The notes under the pieces: model-generated
The model's database searches: none
Told to the model about the DNA's origin: nothing
Seen by the model: only the letters and a program-made list of their open reading frames with translations
Program-made: the position numbers and the translations under genes
Assembly: GCA_030442055.1 (NCBI GenBank)
Contig: JAUJEB010000004.1
Location: 496,001 to 560,000 of the forward strand
Direction of reading: 5' to 3'
Origin: Agaribacillus aureus
Lineage (GTDB): Bacteria > Bacteroidota > Bacteroidia > Cytophagales > Cyclobacteriaceae
Length of the DNA: 64,000 nucleotides
Part shown: in pieces, positions 48,257-56,992 of the stretch
How the letters are laid out: the number at the start of each line of letters is the position of its first letter
How positions within the stretch are numbered: the first letter of the stretch is position 1

Positions 48257-49014
48257 TTGTAACTTTTTTAGGTACTGGTACCTCGCAGGGGATTCCCGTT
48301 ATTGGCTGTCACTGCGAAGTTTGCAGCTCCCTTGACTACCGAGATAAAAGGCTAAGAACTTCTATACACATTCAGGTTGAGGATAAGAGTATCATTGTTG
48401 ACAGCGGTCCCGATTTTCGCCAACAGGTGCTGAGGGAAAGAATTGAAAGACTGGATGCCCTGCTCTTTACACACCAACACAAAGATCACACAGCCGGTAT
48501 GGATGACGTTCGCTCCTTCAACTTTAAACAAAAAATGGATATGCCTGTGTACGGCACGCAGGCCGTCATAGAGCAGTTAAAGCAGGAATTTTCTTATGTT
48601 TTTCAACCGGTAAAATACCCGGGAATACCCAGGATCCAGGTAAATGAGATAGATCTTCGTCCCTTTAAAATCGGCAATGTTGAGATACAACCTATTGAAG
48701 TAATGCATTATAAGCTTCCTGTATTAGGTTTCCGCATCGGTGATTTTACCTACATTACGGATGCCAACTACATCAGCCGGGAACAAATCGATAAGATAAA
48801 AGGAACGAAGGTATTGGTTCTTAACGCCCTGCAAATTGATCAGCATATTTCTCATTTTAACCTGGCGGAGGCGTTGGAAATGGTGGAGATCATAGGTCCT
48901 GAAATGGCCTATTTTACACATATCAGTCATAAATTAGGCAACCACAAAAAAGTCTCGCAATCTCTCCCCGATAACGTACAACTGGCCTGGGATGGACTAA
49001 AGATCAGCATTTAA
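48253..49014 (+). CDS. metallo-beta-lactamase-fold hydrolase (PhnP-like)
   Basis: A 253-residue metallohydrolase. FLGTGTSQGIP at the N-terminus, a Cys pair in GCHCEVC, DSGPDFRQQVL, and the zinc motif THQHKDHTAGMDD are those of PhnP-type phosphodiesterases; the later His is in YFTHISHKLGNH. The start is TTG at 48253, overlapping the previous stop. PhnP hydrolyses cyclic ribosyl phosphates, but the Bacteroidota relatives have no proven substrate. No phosphonate genes are nearby. Confidence 0.88.
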   Translation: MIVTFLGTGTSQGIPVIGCHCEVCSSLDYRDKRLRTSIHIQVEDKSIIVDSGPDFRQQVLRERIERLDALLFTHQHKDHTAGMDDVRSFNFKQKMDMPVYGTQAVIEQLKQEFSYVFQPVKYPGIPRIQVNEIDLRPFKIGNVEIQPIEVMHYKLPVLGFRIGDFTYITDANYISREQIDKIKGTKVLVLNALQIDQHISHFNLAEALEMVEIIGPEMAYFTHISHKLGNHKKVSQSLPDNVQLAWDGLKISI

Positions 49015-49016
49015 CC

Positions 49017-50570
49017 ATGCAAAACAATTATTATTTTCTTCGACAATTAACCCGTGAGCTAGGTGAATTGTTAACCGCCTGCCAACTAAGTGCCTGCTTT
49101 AGCCAGCAAAAGGATGAACTGGTGATGGGTTTCAGTAAACCCGGATTTGAGTACTACCTCAAGGCAACCCTGCAAGCTGATTTTTGCTGCCTCTCCTTCC
49201 AGCGCGAATTCCATCGCACAAAAAAAAACAGTGTCAATATTTTTCCTTTAGCCCTTGGAAAAAAAATCAATCGTATTTATCAGGCCACAAACGAAAGATC
49301 ATTCGTCATGCACCTGGAAGAGGGATATTGCCTCCTGTTTAAGATGCACGGCAATCGGTCAAACATCATACTGTTTAAGGACAACCAAATAATAGCCCTA
49401 TTCAAGAACAATCTTAAAAAGGACATGAACCTCAGCCTGGATAATATTGACCGGGCGCTTGATCAGGGCAGGGAGCGCTTTGAAGAGTTGCAGGGAAATT
49501 ATCCACTAATGTTCCCGACATTTGGTAAAGTAATCAAAAGCTACCTGCAACAGCAACAGTACGAATCTCAGGACATAAAAATGCAATGGGAAATGATACA
49601 AGCCCTGTTGGGTGAACTCTCATCCCCTACCTACTTTATCGTCGATTACCAGGGAAGGATCGTGTTTTCATTGGTGAAAATTGGACGGATCATACAAAGC
49701 TTTCAAAACCCTGTTGAAGCCGTGACCCAATTTTATTATGAATATGTAAAAAACCACCGGCTTCATCACGAAAGATCAGCGATACTGAAGACATTGGAAA
49801 ACAGAAAAAGAAAAACCGAAAACTACATCCAAAAAACACAGTCCAAGCTAAATCAGATCGAAGGCAGCAGGAAAAATGAAGAAATTGCCAATATCATTAT
49901 GGCTAATCTACATCAAATCACCCCGCATGCTACAAAAATAACTTTATACGATTTTTACCATAACCGGGAAATAGATGTTAAACTAAAAAAAGATCTTTCC
50001 CCTCAAAAAAATGCCGAGAATTATTACAGGAAGGCCAAGAATCAAAAACTTGAGGTCAATGCATTAAATGCCAATCTGCAAAAAAGAAAACACCATTTAA
50101 ATGAATTGTCCGATCAGATTGACACCATCAAAGGCGCCGAAAACCTAAAAGCATTGAGACAAATCATCAACAAGGAGGTGGCTACAGGAGAGGAACAGGA
50201 GCAACGAAAAGCATTACCCTATAAAAAATTCACATTTCTGGGATATGATATATTCGTTGGTAAAAGTGCCGCTAGCAATGACATCCTTACCCAAAAAATT
50301 GCAAAAAAAGATGACCTGTGGCTACATGCCAGAGACGTGAGCGGTTCCCATGTTGTGATCAAAAACAGGCCTGGCAAACCTTTCCCCAAAGAGCTGATTG
50401 AAAAAGCTGCAGCGCTGGCGGCCTTTTATTCCAAAAGAAAAAATGATAGTTTATGCCCTGTAATTTATACCTCAAAAAAGTACGTTAGAAAACCCAAATC
50501 AGCGCCACCGGGAATGGTAAAAGTGGAAAAGGAGAAAGTTATACTTGTTGAACCCGAAAATTTCGGCTGA
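49017..50570 (+). CDS. NFACT-family RqcH-like protein
   Basis: A 517-residue protein with the NFACT-N region (1-~200), a coiled-coil middle (about 255-400, rich in Lys/Asn/Gln) and the NFACT-R (DUF814) end with FLGYDIFVGKSAASNDIL, DDLWLHARDVSGSHVVIK and YTSKKYVRKPKSAPPGMV. Rqc2/RqcH proteins bind peptidyl-tRNA on stalled 50S subunits and direct C-terminal tailing. It lies 2 bp after the PhnP-like gene, so it ends the run begun by the hybrid kinase. Confidence 0.87.
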   Translation: MQNNYYFLRQLTRELGELLTACQLSACFSQQKDELVMGFSKPGFEYYLKATLQADFCCLSFQREFHRTKKNSVNIFPLALGKKINRIYQATNERSFVMHLEEGYCLLFKMHGNRSNIILFKDNQIIALFKNNLKKDMNLSLDNIDRALDQGRERFEELQGNYPLMFPTFGKVIKSYLQQQQYESQDIKMQWEMIQALLGELSSPTYFIVDYQGRIVFSLVKIGRIIQSFQNPVEAVTQFYYEYVKNHRLHHERSAILKTLENRKRKTENYIQKTQSKLNQIEGSRKNEEIANIIMANLHQITPHATKITLYDFYHNREIDVKLKKDLSPQKNAENYYRKAKNQKLEVNALNANLQKRKHHLNELSDQIDTIKGAENLKALRQIINKEVATGEEQEQRKALPYKKFTFLGYDIFVGKSAASNDILTQKIAKKDDLWLHARDVSGSHVVIKNRPGKPFPKELIEKAAALAAFYSKRKNDSLCPVIYTSKKYVRKPKSAPPGMVKVEKEKVILVEPENFG

Positions 50571-50861
50571 ATCAGCGCCTCAGAAAAAGTGACAAATTCA
50601 ACTTTTTTCAGAAATTAATATCTATTTGTTAACTTTATTAATGAGACATGACATTGGTTGATCCTCAAGGGATTAAAAAAAATAATGCATATTTCATTTA
50701 TGTAAAACAAATTAAGTATTTTGCCAATTCGTTAATATCAAATTGTTTTTAAAACAATTCGATACACTGCCGAATCATTTTATTCCGAATATTTCAAATA
50801 CTATGATTCTACCGGTTACTTTTCAAGTTTAAATAGTATTAAAGTTAAAGCATTGCTTTTT
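50571..50861. other. intergenic, AT-rich; presumed promoter region of the sigma gene
   Basis: AT-rich with no RNA gene or hairpin terminator found. It separates the kinase-to-NFACT run from the sigma-factor gene, and probably carries that gene's promoter, though no consensus pair is clear. Confidence 0.4.
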
Positions 50862-51401
50862 ATGAAGGACAGGGAGATTCTTGATAAGATCGCCAAAGGA
50901 GATGAAAGTGCTTTGAAATACCTTTATAAAAAGTATTATCGCATGATGACAAAGCTTGTCATCTCAAATAATGGTTCGGAGGATGAAGCCAAAGACATTT
51001 ATCAAGACGCTTTAATTGTATTTTGGCAAAAAGTAATTGGGGGACAACTTATCCTCACTTCCAGAATCAGCACCTATTTGTATAGTATTTGTCTAAATCT
51101 TTGGAGAAAAGAATTAGACAGAAAAAACAGACTATCTCATGAGGAAAAAGACGAGGCACAATACCTGGATAATGACAGAGAAGAGCGAGAAAAAATTATC
51201 CATGAATGCATCAACGAACTCGGAGATACCTGCAAACGAATTTTGACTTATTATTATTTTGAGAAGATGTCAATGCAAGAAATAGCCGAAAAGCTTGAAT
51301 TTGCAAATACTGACACTGCCAAAACTAAAAAATATAAATGTAAGAAACGTTTAGACCAATTGGTCAAGCAAAAATATTCAGCAAGTGATTTTTTAGATTA
51401 G
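50862..51401 (+). CDS. RNA polymerase sigma-70-family factor (ECF-like)
   Basis: A 179-residue sigma factor with region 2 at about residues 20-95 (ALKYLYKKYYRMM, AKDIYQDALIVFW, typical of the core-binding and -10 helices) and region 4 at about 115-175 (CKRILTYYYFEKMSMQEIAEKL, a helix-turn-helix). No region 1 or 3. I chose the ATG at 50862; the frame also opens with TTG at 50853. The next gene starts 1 bp after the stop and codes for a single-pass membrane protein that may be its anti-sigma or effector. Confidence 0.85.
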   Translation: MKDREILDKIAKGDESALKYLYKKYYRMMTKLVISNNGSEDEAKDIYQDALIVFWQKVIGGQLILTSRISTYLYSICLNLWRKELDRKNRLSHEEKDEAQYLDNDREEREKIIHECINELGDTCKRILTYYYFEKMSMQEIAEKLEFANTDTAKTKKYKCKKRLDQLVKQKYSASDFLD

Positions 51402-51402
51402 C

Positions 51403-52335
51403 ATGAGTACTAATAAAAATTATTTCGACTTAATTGATTCCTACCTGAATGGCAAGATGACCAGTCACGAAGCCATTGAATTTGAAAATCAATTACAAAA
51501 AGATCCACTGCTTGAAAGTAAATTTCAGCTGCAGAAGGATATTGTTGATTCTATCAGAAATTTCAGGAAAGCCGAACTTAAAGCCACACTTAACGCAGTG
51601 GAAGTTGGCGTAGGTGGCTCATTCACAATCTTAAAGGTTGCCGCCGGTTTAGGCGTGATGGCGCTGCTGGGAATAGGTATTTATTATTTTACGGGCAATA
51701 CGGAAAACAGTGATCTCCCCGAAATCAGTAACAATGAGATCAGTGAAAATAATCAAGGGACCGTTGAAAAAGAAAATACACCAATAGCAGATACCAAACA
51801 TGAAAAGGATATTGCTATTAAAGGAGCTGACAAGCAAATAACAAACGTGACAGAGAAGAAAGAAAAGTCTGAGCCTGTCGCTGCGGAAACTAAAGCTACC
51901 GAAAACAAAGATATAAACGACAAGTCTTCTAATATTCAGGAAGTTAAAAAACCGGTACAACCAGAAATCAAACTCCCCGAGGTGGTAGAAGATTTCGACA
52001 AGGAAGAAGGACAAATTTCTGAGAACATTAAGGTCCCCGAGAACAAACTAAATCAGGTAACGGAAACCTATTTGCCCAAGACAGAGGTAGTAGAGATGGA
52101 TCATCGCAAATATGCCTTCCACTATCAATTTTATAATAACAAGCTTTACCTGTACGGGAAGTTCGATAATAAATACGAAATTTTGGAATTAAATACTCCG
52201 ACGGGTATCTCTATTTACATGTTCTATAAAGAAAACTTCTACGAACTGGAACAGAATCAGGAAAAAATAACACCTTTGAGTGCCATTGAAGATGGTACGT
52301 TAATAAGGGATCTGAAAACTATTCGAGATAATTAA
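51403..52335 (+). CDS. single-pass membrane protein, putative anti-sigma factor or sigma partner
   Basis: A 310-residue protein with a short cytoplasmic helical part (1-70; YLNGKMTSHEAIEFENQLQK resembles the first helix of zinc-less anti-sigma domains), one membrane helix (about 74-96), a Lys/Glu/Asn-rich spacer (100-230) and a C-terminal region (about 231-310) with an aromatic strand pattern (YAFHYQFYNNKLYLYGKF). Adjacent to the sigma factor gene, it is likely its regulator or a shared stress-response gene. No anti-sigma signature is complete; the periplasmic part is unrecognised. Confidence 0.6.
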   Translation: MSTNKNYFDLIDSYLNGKMTSHEAIEFENQLQKDPLLESKFQLQKDIVDSIRNFRKAELKATLNAVEVGVGGSFTILKVAAGLGVMALLGIGIYYFTGNTENSDLPEISNNEISENNQGTVEKENTPIADTKHEKDIAIKGADKQITNVTEKKEKSEPVAAETKATENKDINDKSSNIQEVKKPVQPEIKLPEVVEDFDKEEGQISENIKVPENKLNQVTETYLPKTEVVEMDHRKYAFHYQFYNNKLYLYGKFDNKYEILELNTPTGISIYMFYKENFYELEQNQEKITPLSAIEDGTLIRDLKTIRDN

Positions 52336-52359
52336 ACAGTCACAATATATCCACCCAGG

Positions 52360-52394
52360 AAGGCCGTCTTAAAAAAGACGGCCTTTTTGTTTTT
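52360..52394 (+). terminator. Rho-independent terminator
   Basis: AAGGCCGTCTT (52360-52370) and AAGACGGCCTT (52375-52385) form an 11-bp perfect stem with a 4-base loop, followed by a T-rich tract (TTTTTGTTTTT). It lies 25 bp after the sigma-partner gene and ends that transcript. Confidence 0.9.
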
Positions 52395-52666
52395 AAATCC
52401 ACGGTGAAATCAATTAACCATTCACTTTAAATGCAACCGGACAAAACCACACCGCCGGCACCTGTATAGATGATCACCGGGTGATGAGGTCAAAAAGTAG
52501 GACCATACAATGATACTATGGTATCAAAAGCCGGTAGTTATCTATGTAAAACCCGAAGTAAGAAATCGTAGATGGGTGTAATTATTTTTCGAATTTATTG
52601 AACTTTAGGTATTCAGGAACATTCAGGTTTTAAATTTATTACTAAATTTGAAGAATCGATTTAGTC
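52395..52666. other. intergenic with two small palindromes
   Basis: ATCACC-G-GGTGAT at 52473-52485 and TGATAC-TATG-GTATCA at 52511-52526 lie 120-190 bases before ftsX. Either may be a regulator site; no RNA gene or known riboswitch is seen. Confidence 0.4.
52643..52650 (+). promoter_or_regulatory. possible -7 promoter element (TAAATTTG)
   Basis: Exact match to TAnnTTTG, 17 bases before the ftsX ATG, so transcripts would have a short leader. The -33 element is not clear. Confidence 0.35.
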
Positions 52667-53566
52667 ATGTCCAAGTCAACAATAAAACCGCGAAAAAAAA
52701 AGAGATTGGGGAGTTACCCCTTTATCAGCGTAATATTTAGCATTTCGCTAACACTATTTGTAATCGGTCTATTCGGATGGCTTTTACTTCACACCAATAA
52801 ACTAACCGAATACTTTCAACAAAACATTGAGGTACAAGTATATCTGGACAGGCAGATCACGGAAAATGAACGAATAATTATAAACAAAACCCTTTCATCC
52901 AAAGAATATGTTCTGCATACCGATGAATCCCCGCAGATTACTTTAGTCACAAAAGAAGAGGCCGCCAAAAAGCTAATTGGCGAAACCGGCGAAGATTTTC
53001 TGGCCATTCTAGAAGATAACCCCCTAAGAGATGCCTATGTTTTGAGGATCTCCCCGGAATTTCAGGGCGAGGAAAATATGGAGCAGCTAAAGCAGGATAT
53101 CGAGGCGATTCCGGGAGTTTTTGAAGTGAGCTATGTCAAGAGTGTCATTAATGCGGTCAATGAAAACGTAGCCAAAATCAGCTTATTCCTGGTTATTTTT
53201 GCCATATTATTATTAATCATCTCGGCCATACTGATCAACAACACAATTAAGCTGGCGCTTTTTTCACAGAGATTTTTGATTAGAAGTATGCAGCTGGTGG
53301 GCGCCAAAAGGGGTTTCATCAGAAAACCTTTTCTTTCACGAGCAATATTACATGGTCTACTTTCAGGCGTTTTAGCAAGCGGACTATTATTTTTATTTAT
53401 TAATTATGCCAATAATAAGGTTGAGGAGTTAAAAATATTACAAATTCAAGAAAAAATTGTTATATTGTACGCTGTTTTAATCTTGTTCGGCGCAGTTGTT
53501 GGTTATTTTAGCACGTTAATGGCCATCAATAAATATTTGAAACTATCTCTAGACGAACTTTATTAA
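52667..53566 (+). CDS. ftsX: cell division protein FtsX
   Basis: A 299-residue membrane protein with the FtsX plan: TM1 (about 20-43), a periplasmic domain (about 45-165) that binds cell-wall hydrolase activators, and TM2-TM4 in the FtsX permease domain (KLALFSQRFLIRSMQLVGAKRGFIRKPFLSR). The LVGA segment is the conserved permease motif. It partners the FtsE ATPase, not in the window. First of a five-gene division, envelope and tRNA run. Confidence 0.9.
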   Translation: MSKSTIKPRKKKRLGSYPFISVIFSISLTLFVIGLFGWLLLHTNKLTEYFQQNIEVQVYLDRQITENERIIINKTLSSKEYVLHTDESPQITLVTKEEAAKKLIGETGEDFLAILEDNPLRDAYVLRISPEFQGEENMEQLKQDIEAIPGVFEVSYVKSVINAVNENVAKISLFLVIFAILLLIISAILINNTIKLALFSQRFLIRSMQLVGAKRGFIRKPFLSRAILHGLLSGVLASGLLFLFINYANNKVEELKILQIQEKIVILYAVLILFGAVVGYFSTLMAINKYLKLSLDELY

Positions 53567-53572
53567 GATAAG

Positions 53573-53788
53573 ATGGATAATAACAAAAAATTGGCTTTCG
53601 GCAAAAAGAACTACAGACTTATGCTTTTAGGAATAGTCGTATTGATCCTCGGTTTTACTTTAATGACCATGGATAAGGAGCAATATGGGTTTGGTTTGCT
53701 AGGTCTTACCGTAGGGCCGGTCGTGGTTATGGCAGGATTTATTATCCAATTTTTTGCCATTTTCGCAAAATCAAAAGAAACTAAATGA
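53573..53788 (+). CDS. DUF3098 membrane protein
   Basis: A 71-residue protein with two membrane helices (about 15-31 and 42-64) joined by a short acidic turn (MDKEQYGFG). DUF3098 is a short Bacteroidota family usually coded between ftsX and uppP, as here. It overlaps the uppP start by 4 bases (ATGA). Function unknown; conserved position suggests an envelope role. Confidence 0.87.
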   Translation: MDNNKKLAFGKKNYRLMLLGIVVLILGFTLMTMDKEQYGFGLLGLTVGPVVVMAGFIIQFFAIFAKSKETK

Positions 53789-54570
53789 ACATAATTCAGG
53801 CGATCATTCTTGGTATAGTCCAGGGGTTAACAGAATTTTTGCCTATTAGTAGTAGTGGTCACATTGAGTTAGGGAAGGCCCTTTTGGGTATAGAAGCTAG
53901 AAAAGATCTCACTTTTACGGTAGTTGTCCACGGTGGTACGGTTTTAAGTACCATTGTAGTTTTCCGTAAAGATATTTTTGAAATTTTTGAAGATCTGCGG
54001 GAGCGTCAATGGAATGAATCCACCCAGTACTTAGCGAAAATCTTCATTTCTATGATACCGGTAGTTATTATCGGACTACTCTTTCAGGAAGAAATAGAAA
54101 GCTTCTTCTTTGGAAATATATTCCTGGTAGGAAATATGTTATTGGTTACCGGCGGGATGTTAATATTTACCTATTTCTCCAGGGATCACGACCAGGAAAT
54201 TACCTTTAAAAATGCTTTCATTGTGGGGCTGGCACAAGCTTTTGCATTGCTCCCCGGAATTTCCCGGTCAGGGTCAACCATTGCTACCGCGCTTTTGCTA
54301 AGGGTAAAAAAAGATGTTGCTACCAAATTTTCTTTCCTGATGGTATTGATCCCCATTATTGGCGCCAATTTAAAGGATATACTTTTCGGTAATCTTACGA
54401 ATGAAGGAATTGGCTTTTTTCCATTACTGGTGGGATTTCTTGCCGCCTTTTTTGCCGGCCTGCTGGCCTGTAGCTGGATGGTCAATATTGTAAAAAAAGG
54501 CAAATTGATTTATTTTGCCATTTATTGTTTTATAGTTGGCATGACAGCTATCTACGTAAGCCTGCAATGA
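53785..54570 (+). CDS. uppP: undecaprenyl-diphosphatase
   Basis: A 261-residue UppP/BacA: EFLPISSSGHIELG (18-30) carries the catalytic Ser/His region and LLPGISRSGSTIATALLL the second conserved box with Arg and Ser. About eight membrane helices. It recycles undecaprenyl diphosphate to the monophosphate carrier used for peptidoglycan and the exopolysaccharides of this window. Its stop overlaps the truB start (ATGA). Confidence 0.95.
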   Translation: MNIIQAIILGIVQGLTEFLPISSSGHIELGKALLGIEARKDLTFTVVVHGGTVLSTIVVFRKDIFEIFEDLRERQWNESTQYLAKIFISMIPVVIIGLLFQEEIESFFFGNIFLVGNMLLVTGGMLIFTYFSRDHDQEITFKNAFIVGLAQAFALLPGISRSGSTIATALLLRVKKDVATKFSFLMVLIPIIGANLKDILFGNLTNEGIGFFPLLVGFLAAFFAGLLACSWMVNIVKKGKLIYFAIYCFIVGMTAIYVSLQ

Positions 54571-55250
54571 GCAAAACTACTTTCGATTTTAATGAAGGAG
54601 AAGTATTACTAATCGATAAGCCGTATCAGTGGACTTCATTTGATGTGGTTAAAAAACTTAAGTTTGCCCTTAAAATTAAAAAAATAGGACACGCAGGGAC
54701 CCTGGATCCACTGGCTACAGGACTGCTCATCATGTGTACCGGAAAGCTTACCAAAAAGATTGACGGTTTTCAGCAGCAAGAAAAGGAGTATGAAGGTGTA
54801 TTGGTGTTGGGCAAAACCACACCCTCGATAGATCTTGAAACCTCATTTGATAGTGAAACCGATATCTCCCATCTCACCGAAACGGATGTGATAGAAGCTA
54901 CCGAAAAGTTTAAAGGAGAAATCAGCCAAATTCCTCCTCAGCATTCTGCCATTAAAGTTGGCGGTGAAAGGGTTTATAAAAAAGCAAGAAAGGGTATCCC
55001 CGTACAGATCAAAGCGAGAAATGTAGAAATAAAGGCGTTTGTCATCACAAAAATCCAATTTCCCGAAGTTCATTTTAAAATAATTTGCTCCAAGGGTACC
55101 TACATTAGAAGCTTGGTCAGAGACCTTGGAAATGAGCTGAATACCGGGGCCTATCTCAAAGCATTAACCAGAACAAGAATTGGCGATTATAGTTTAAATA
55201 ATGCGTTTCAACTAAACGACCTCATTGAGAATTTTAGTAAAAAACAATGA
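54567..55250 (+). CDS. truB: tRNA pseudouridine(55) synthase
   Basis: A 227-residue TruB with the catalytic Asp47 in GHAGTLDPLATGLL, KPYQWTSFDVV at the N-terminus, and CSKGTYIRSLVRDLG. It makes pseudouridine 55 in the T-loop of tRNA. The start is the ATG at 54567, overlapping the uppP stop; the longer frame to 54525 lies inside uppP. It is somewhat shorter than the Escherichia coli enzyme, lacking a long C-terminal PUA-like extension. Confidence 0.94.
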   Translation: MSKTTFDFNEGEVLLIDKPYQWTSFDVVKKLKFALKIKKIGHAGTLDPLATGLLIMCTGKLTKKIDGFQQQEKEYEGVLVLGKTTPSIDLETSFDSETDISHLTETDVIEATEKFKGEISQIPPQHSAIKVGGERVYKKARKGIPVQIKARNVEIKAFVITKIQFPEVHFKIICSKGTYIRSLVRDLGNELNTGAYLKALTRTRIGDYSLNNAFQLNDLIENFSKKQ

Positions 55251-55370
55251 GTGGCCATAAGCAAATAATTTTTAAAAACTAAAAGTTAATAAACCGATCG
55301 CGTTAAAGATCAGAAATAATATTTATCATTGCAGAGCTCATCTCGCTGGACAAAATAAAATGGCATTTTG

Positions 55371-56303
55371 ATGAATATTTATAGTGGCGTTGACGATTTT
55401 CCTGACTTGAAGTACCCAGTGGTTACCAGCGGTACTTTTGATGGCGTTCATATAGGACATCAAAAAATTCTTTCCAGAATTAAAGAAATTGCTGGCAATG
55501 CCAATGGGGAAACGGTGTTGATCACTTTTTGGCCACATCCGAGAATCGTCTTGTCATCAGGTAAAAATCACCAGATAAAACTACTATCCTCCTTTGATGA
55601 AAAAGCCGCTCTGTTGGAAAGATTCGGCATTGATCACCTGGTAAAAATACCTTTTACGCCTGAATTCTCCGAGTTGTCCTCCGCTGAATTTGTGGAAAAA
55701 TATCTGGTAAAGCGCATTAAAACCAAAAAGCTGGTAATTGGCTATAACCACCGGTTTGGGAAAAACAGGGAGGGTAGTTTCGATTACCTGGCGAAAAATG
55801 CCAAATTTTATGGCTTTGAGGTAGAGGAGATTTCAAAGCAGGATCTGGATCACGTGGCCATCAGCTCTACCACTATAAGAAACGCTTTGGCACAAGGCGA
55901 TATCAGTCATGCAAACTTGTATTTAGGAAGACCATATGACCTTACGGGTCAGGTAATCAAAGGTAACCAACTAGGCCGCGAAATCGGATTCCCAACCGCT
56001 AATCTGCAAATTCACGATCCTTTAAAGCTAATTCCGGCCGACGGTGCTTATGCCGTTTATGTTGAGCACCAGGGCATCAAAAATCAGGGTATGATGAACA
56101 TAGGCTTTCGCCCTACAGTAGATGGAAAAAAGAGGGCCATTGAAGTCCATATCTTTAATTTTGATCAGGAAATATATCAACAAACCCTGAAAATCCAGCT
56201 AATTGCTCAACTCCGGGAAGAAAAGAAATTTAATAATATGGAAGAACTCCAAATACAGTTATCGAAAGACAAAGACAAGGCATTACAAATTCTAAGCACC
56301 TAG
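55371..56303 (+). CDS. ribF: bifunctional riboflavin kinase/FAD synthetase
   Basis: A 310-residue RibF. The N-terminal FAD synthetase has SGTFDGVHIGHQKIL (HxGH-type site) and ISSTTIRNAL; the C-terminal riboflavin kinase domain has GREIGFPTANL and PADGAYAVYV with the Thr-Ala-Asn ATP site. It makes FMN and FAD, needed by the flavin enzymes of the window. ATG at 55371 is used; TTG at 55368 would add one residue. It is 120 bp after truB; no FMN riboswitch fold is seen in that gap. Confidence 0.94.
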   Translation: MNIYSGVDDFPDLKYPVVTSGTFDGVHIGHQKILSRIKEIAGNANGETVLITFWPHPRIVLSSGKNHQIKLLSSFDEKAALLERFGIDHLVKIPFTPEFSELSSAEFVEKYLVKRIKTKKLVIGYNHRFGKNREGSFDYLAKNAKFYGFEVEEISKQDLDHVAISSTTIRNALAQGDISHANLYLGRPYDLTGQVIKGNQLGREIGFPTANLQIHDPLKLIPADGAYAVYVEHQGIKNQGMMNIGFRPTVDGKKRAIEVHIFNFDQEIYQQTLKIQLIAQLREEKKFNNMEELQIQLSKDKDKALQILST

Positions 56304-56397
56304 GTTCCACTGTTGTCTAAGCACGGCCTTCCACATAATTTTTAATTTCCACGGCGAATTATTACTTCTTCTAACCGGTTATTGATAATTTCACACC

Positions 56398-56730
56398 ATG
56401 AAAAGTTCAGAAATAAAATTTACCATCGAATTGGATGATAACAGAGTTCCCGAAAAGATTACCTGGGACGCAACAGAAAAAAGTGGAAACGACCTGGCCG
56501 AGACCAACGCCATCAATATTTCACTTTGGGATCAAGAAAATAAAAACACTTTAAGGATCGATCTATGGACTAAAGAAATGACCGTATTTGAGATGAAAAG
56601 ATTTTATATCGACTCGTTGGGCGGACTGGCACAAAACATTTTAAAGGCTACCGGTGATGAGTTTATGGCAACCGAAATGAATGATTTATGTGAAAAACTC
56701 GTTGCCTACCTGGAAAAAAATCCGGAGTAA
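56398..56730 (+). CDS. gldC: gliding motility protein GldC
   Basis: A 110-residue soluble protein matching GldC in full length: SEIKFTIELDDNRVPEKI at the N-terminus, NTLRIDLWTKEMTVFEMKRF in the middle, and ATEMNDLCEKL near the end. GldC supports the Bacteroidota gliding motor and type IX secretion but is not essential in all species. No other gld gene is adjacent, as is common. Its presence points to the Bacteroidota. Confidence 0.92.
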   Translation: MKSSEIKFTIELDDNRVPEKITWDATEKSGNDLAETNAINISLWDQENKNTLRIDLWTKEMTVFEMKRFYIDSLGGLAQNILKATGDEFMATEMNDLCEKLVAYLEKNPE

Positions 56731-56992
56731 TTACATCTTTATTCTCATAATTTCTTGCAAAAAACGGATTAATTTTTTTACAAAATATATCAATTAATAG
56801 ATCAAAAAATATATTATTTTAAAAATAATACCCAAATTTTAGCAATAATGAAAATTATGCTTTAAATCGTGGCCTTTGGCTTTCCAAAATATTGTATGCA
56901 TACCTACTATTTTTAAATTAATATTTGTATGTTTAGAATCATTATCTCATAGATATTAACATCAACAGCTAAAATTCTAAACGTGCAGAAAC

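Noticed and set aside
55251-55370. FMN riboswitch before ribF
   Set aside because: The gap is only 120 bases and shows no conserved FMN-element sequence or stem arrangement.
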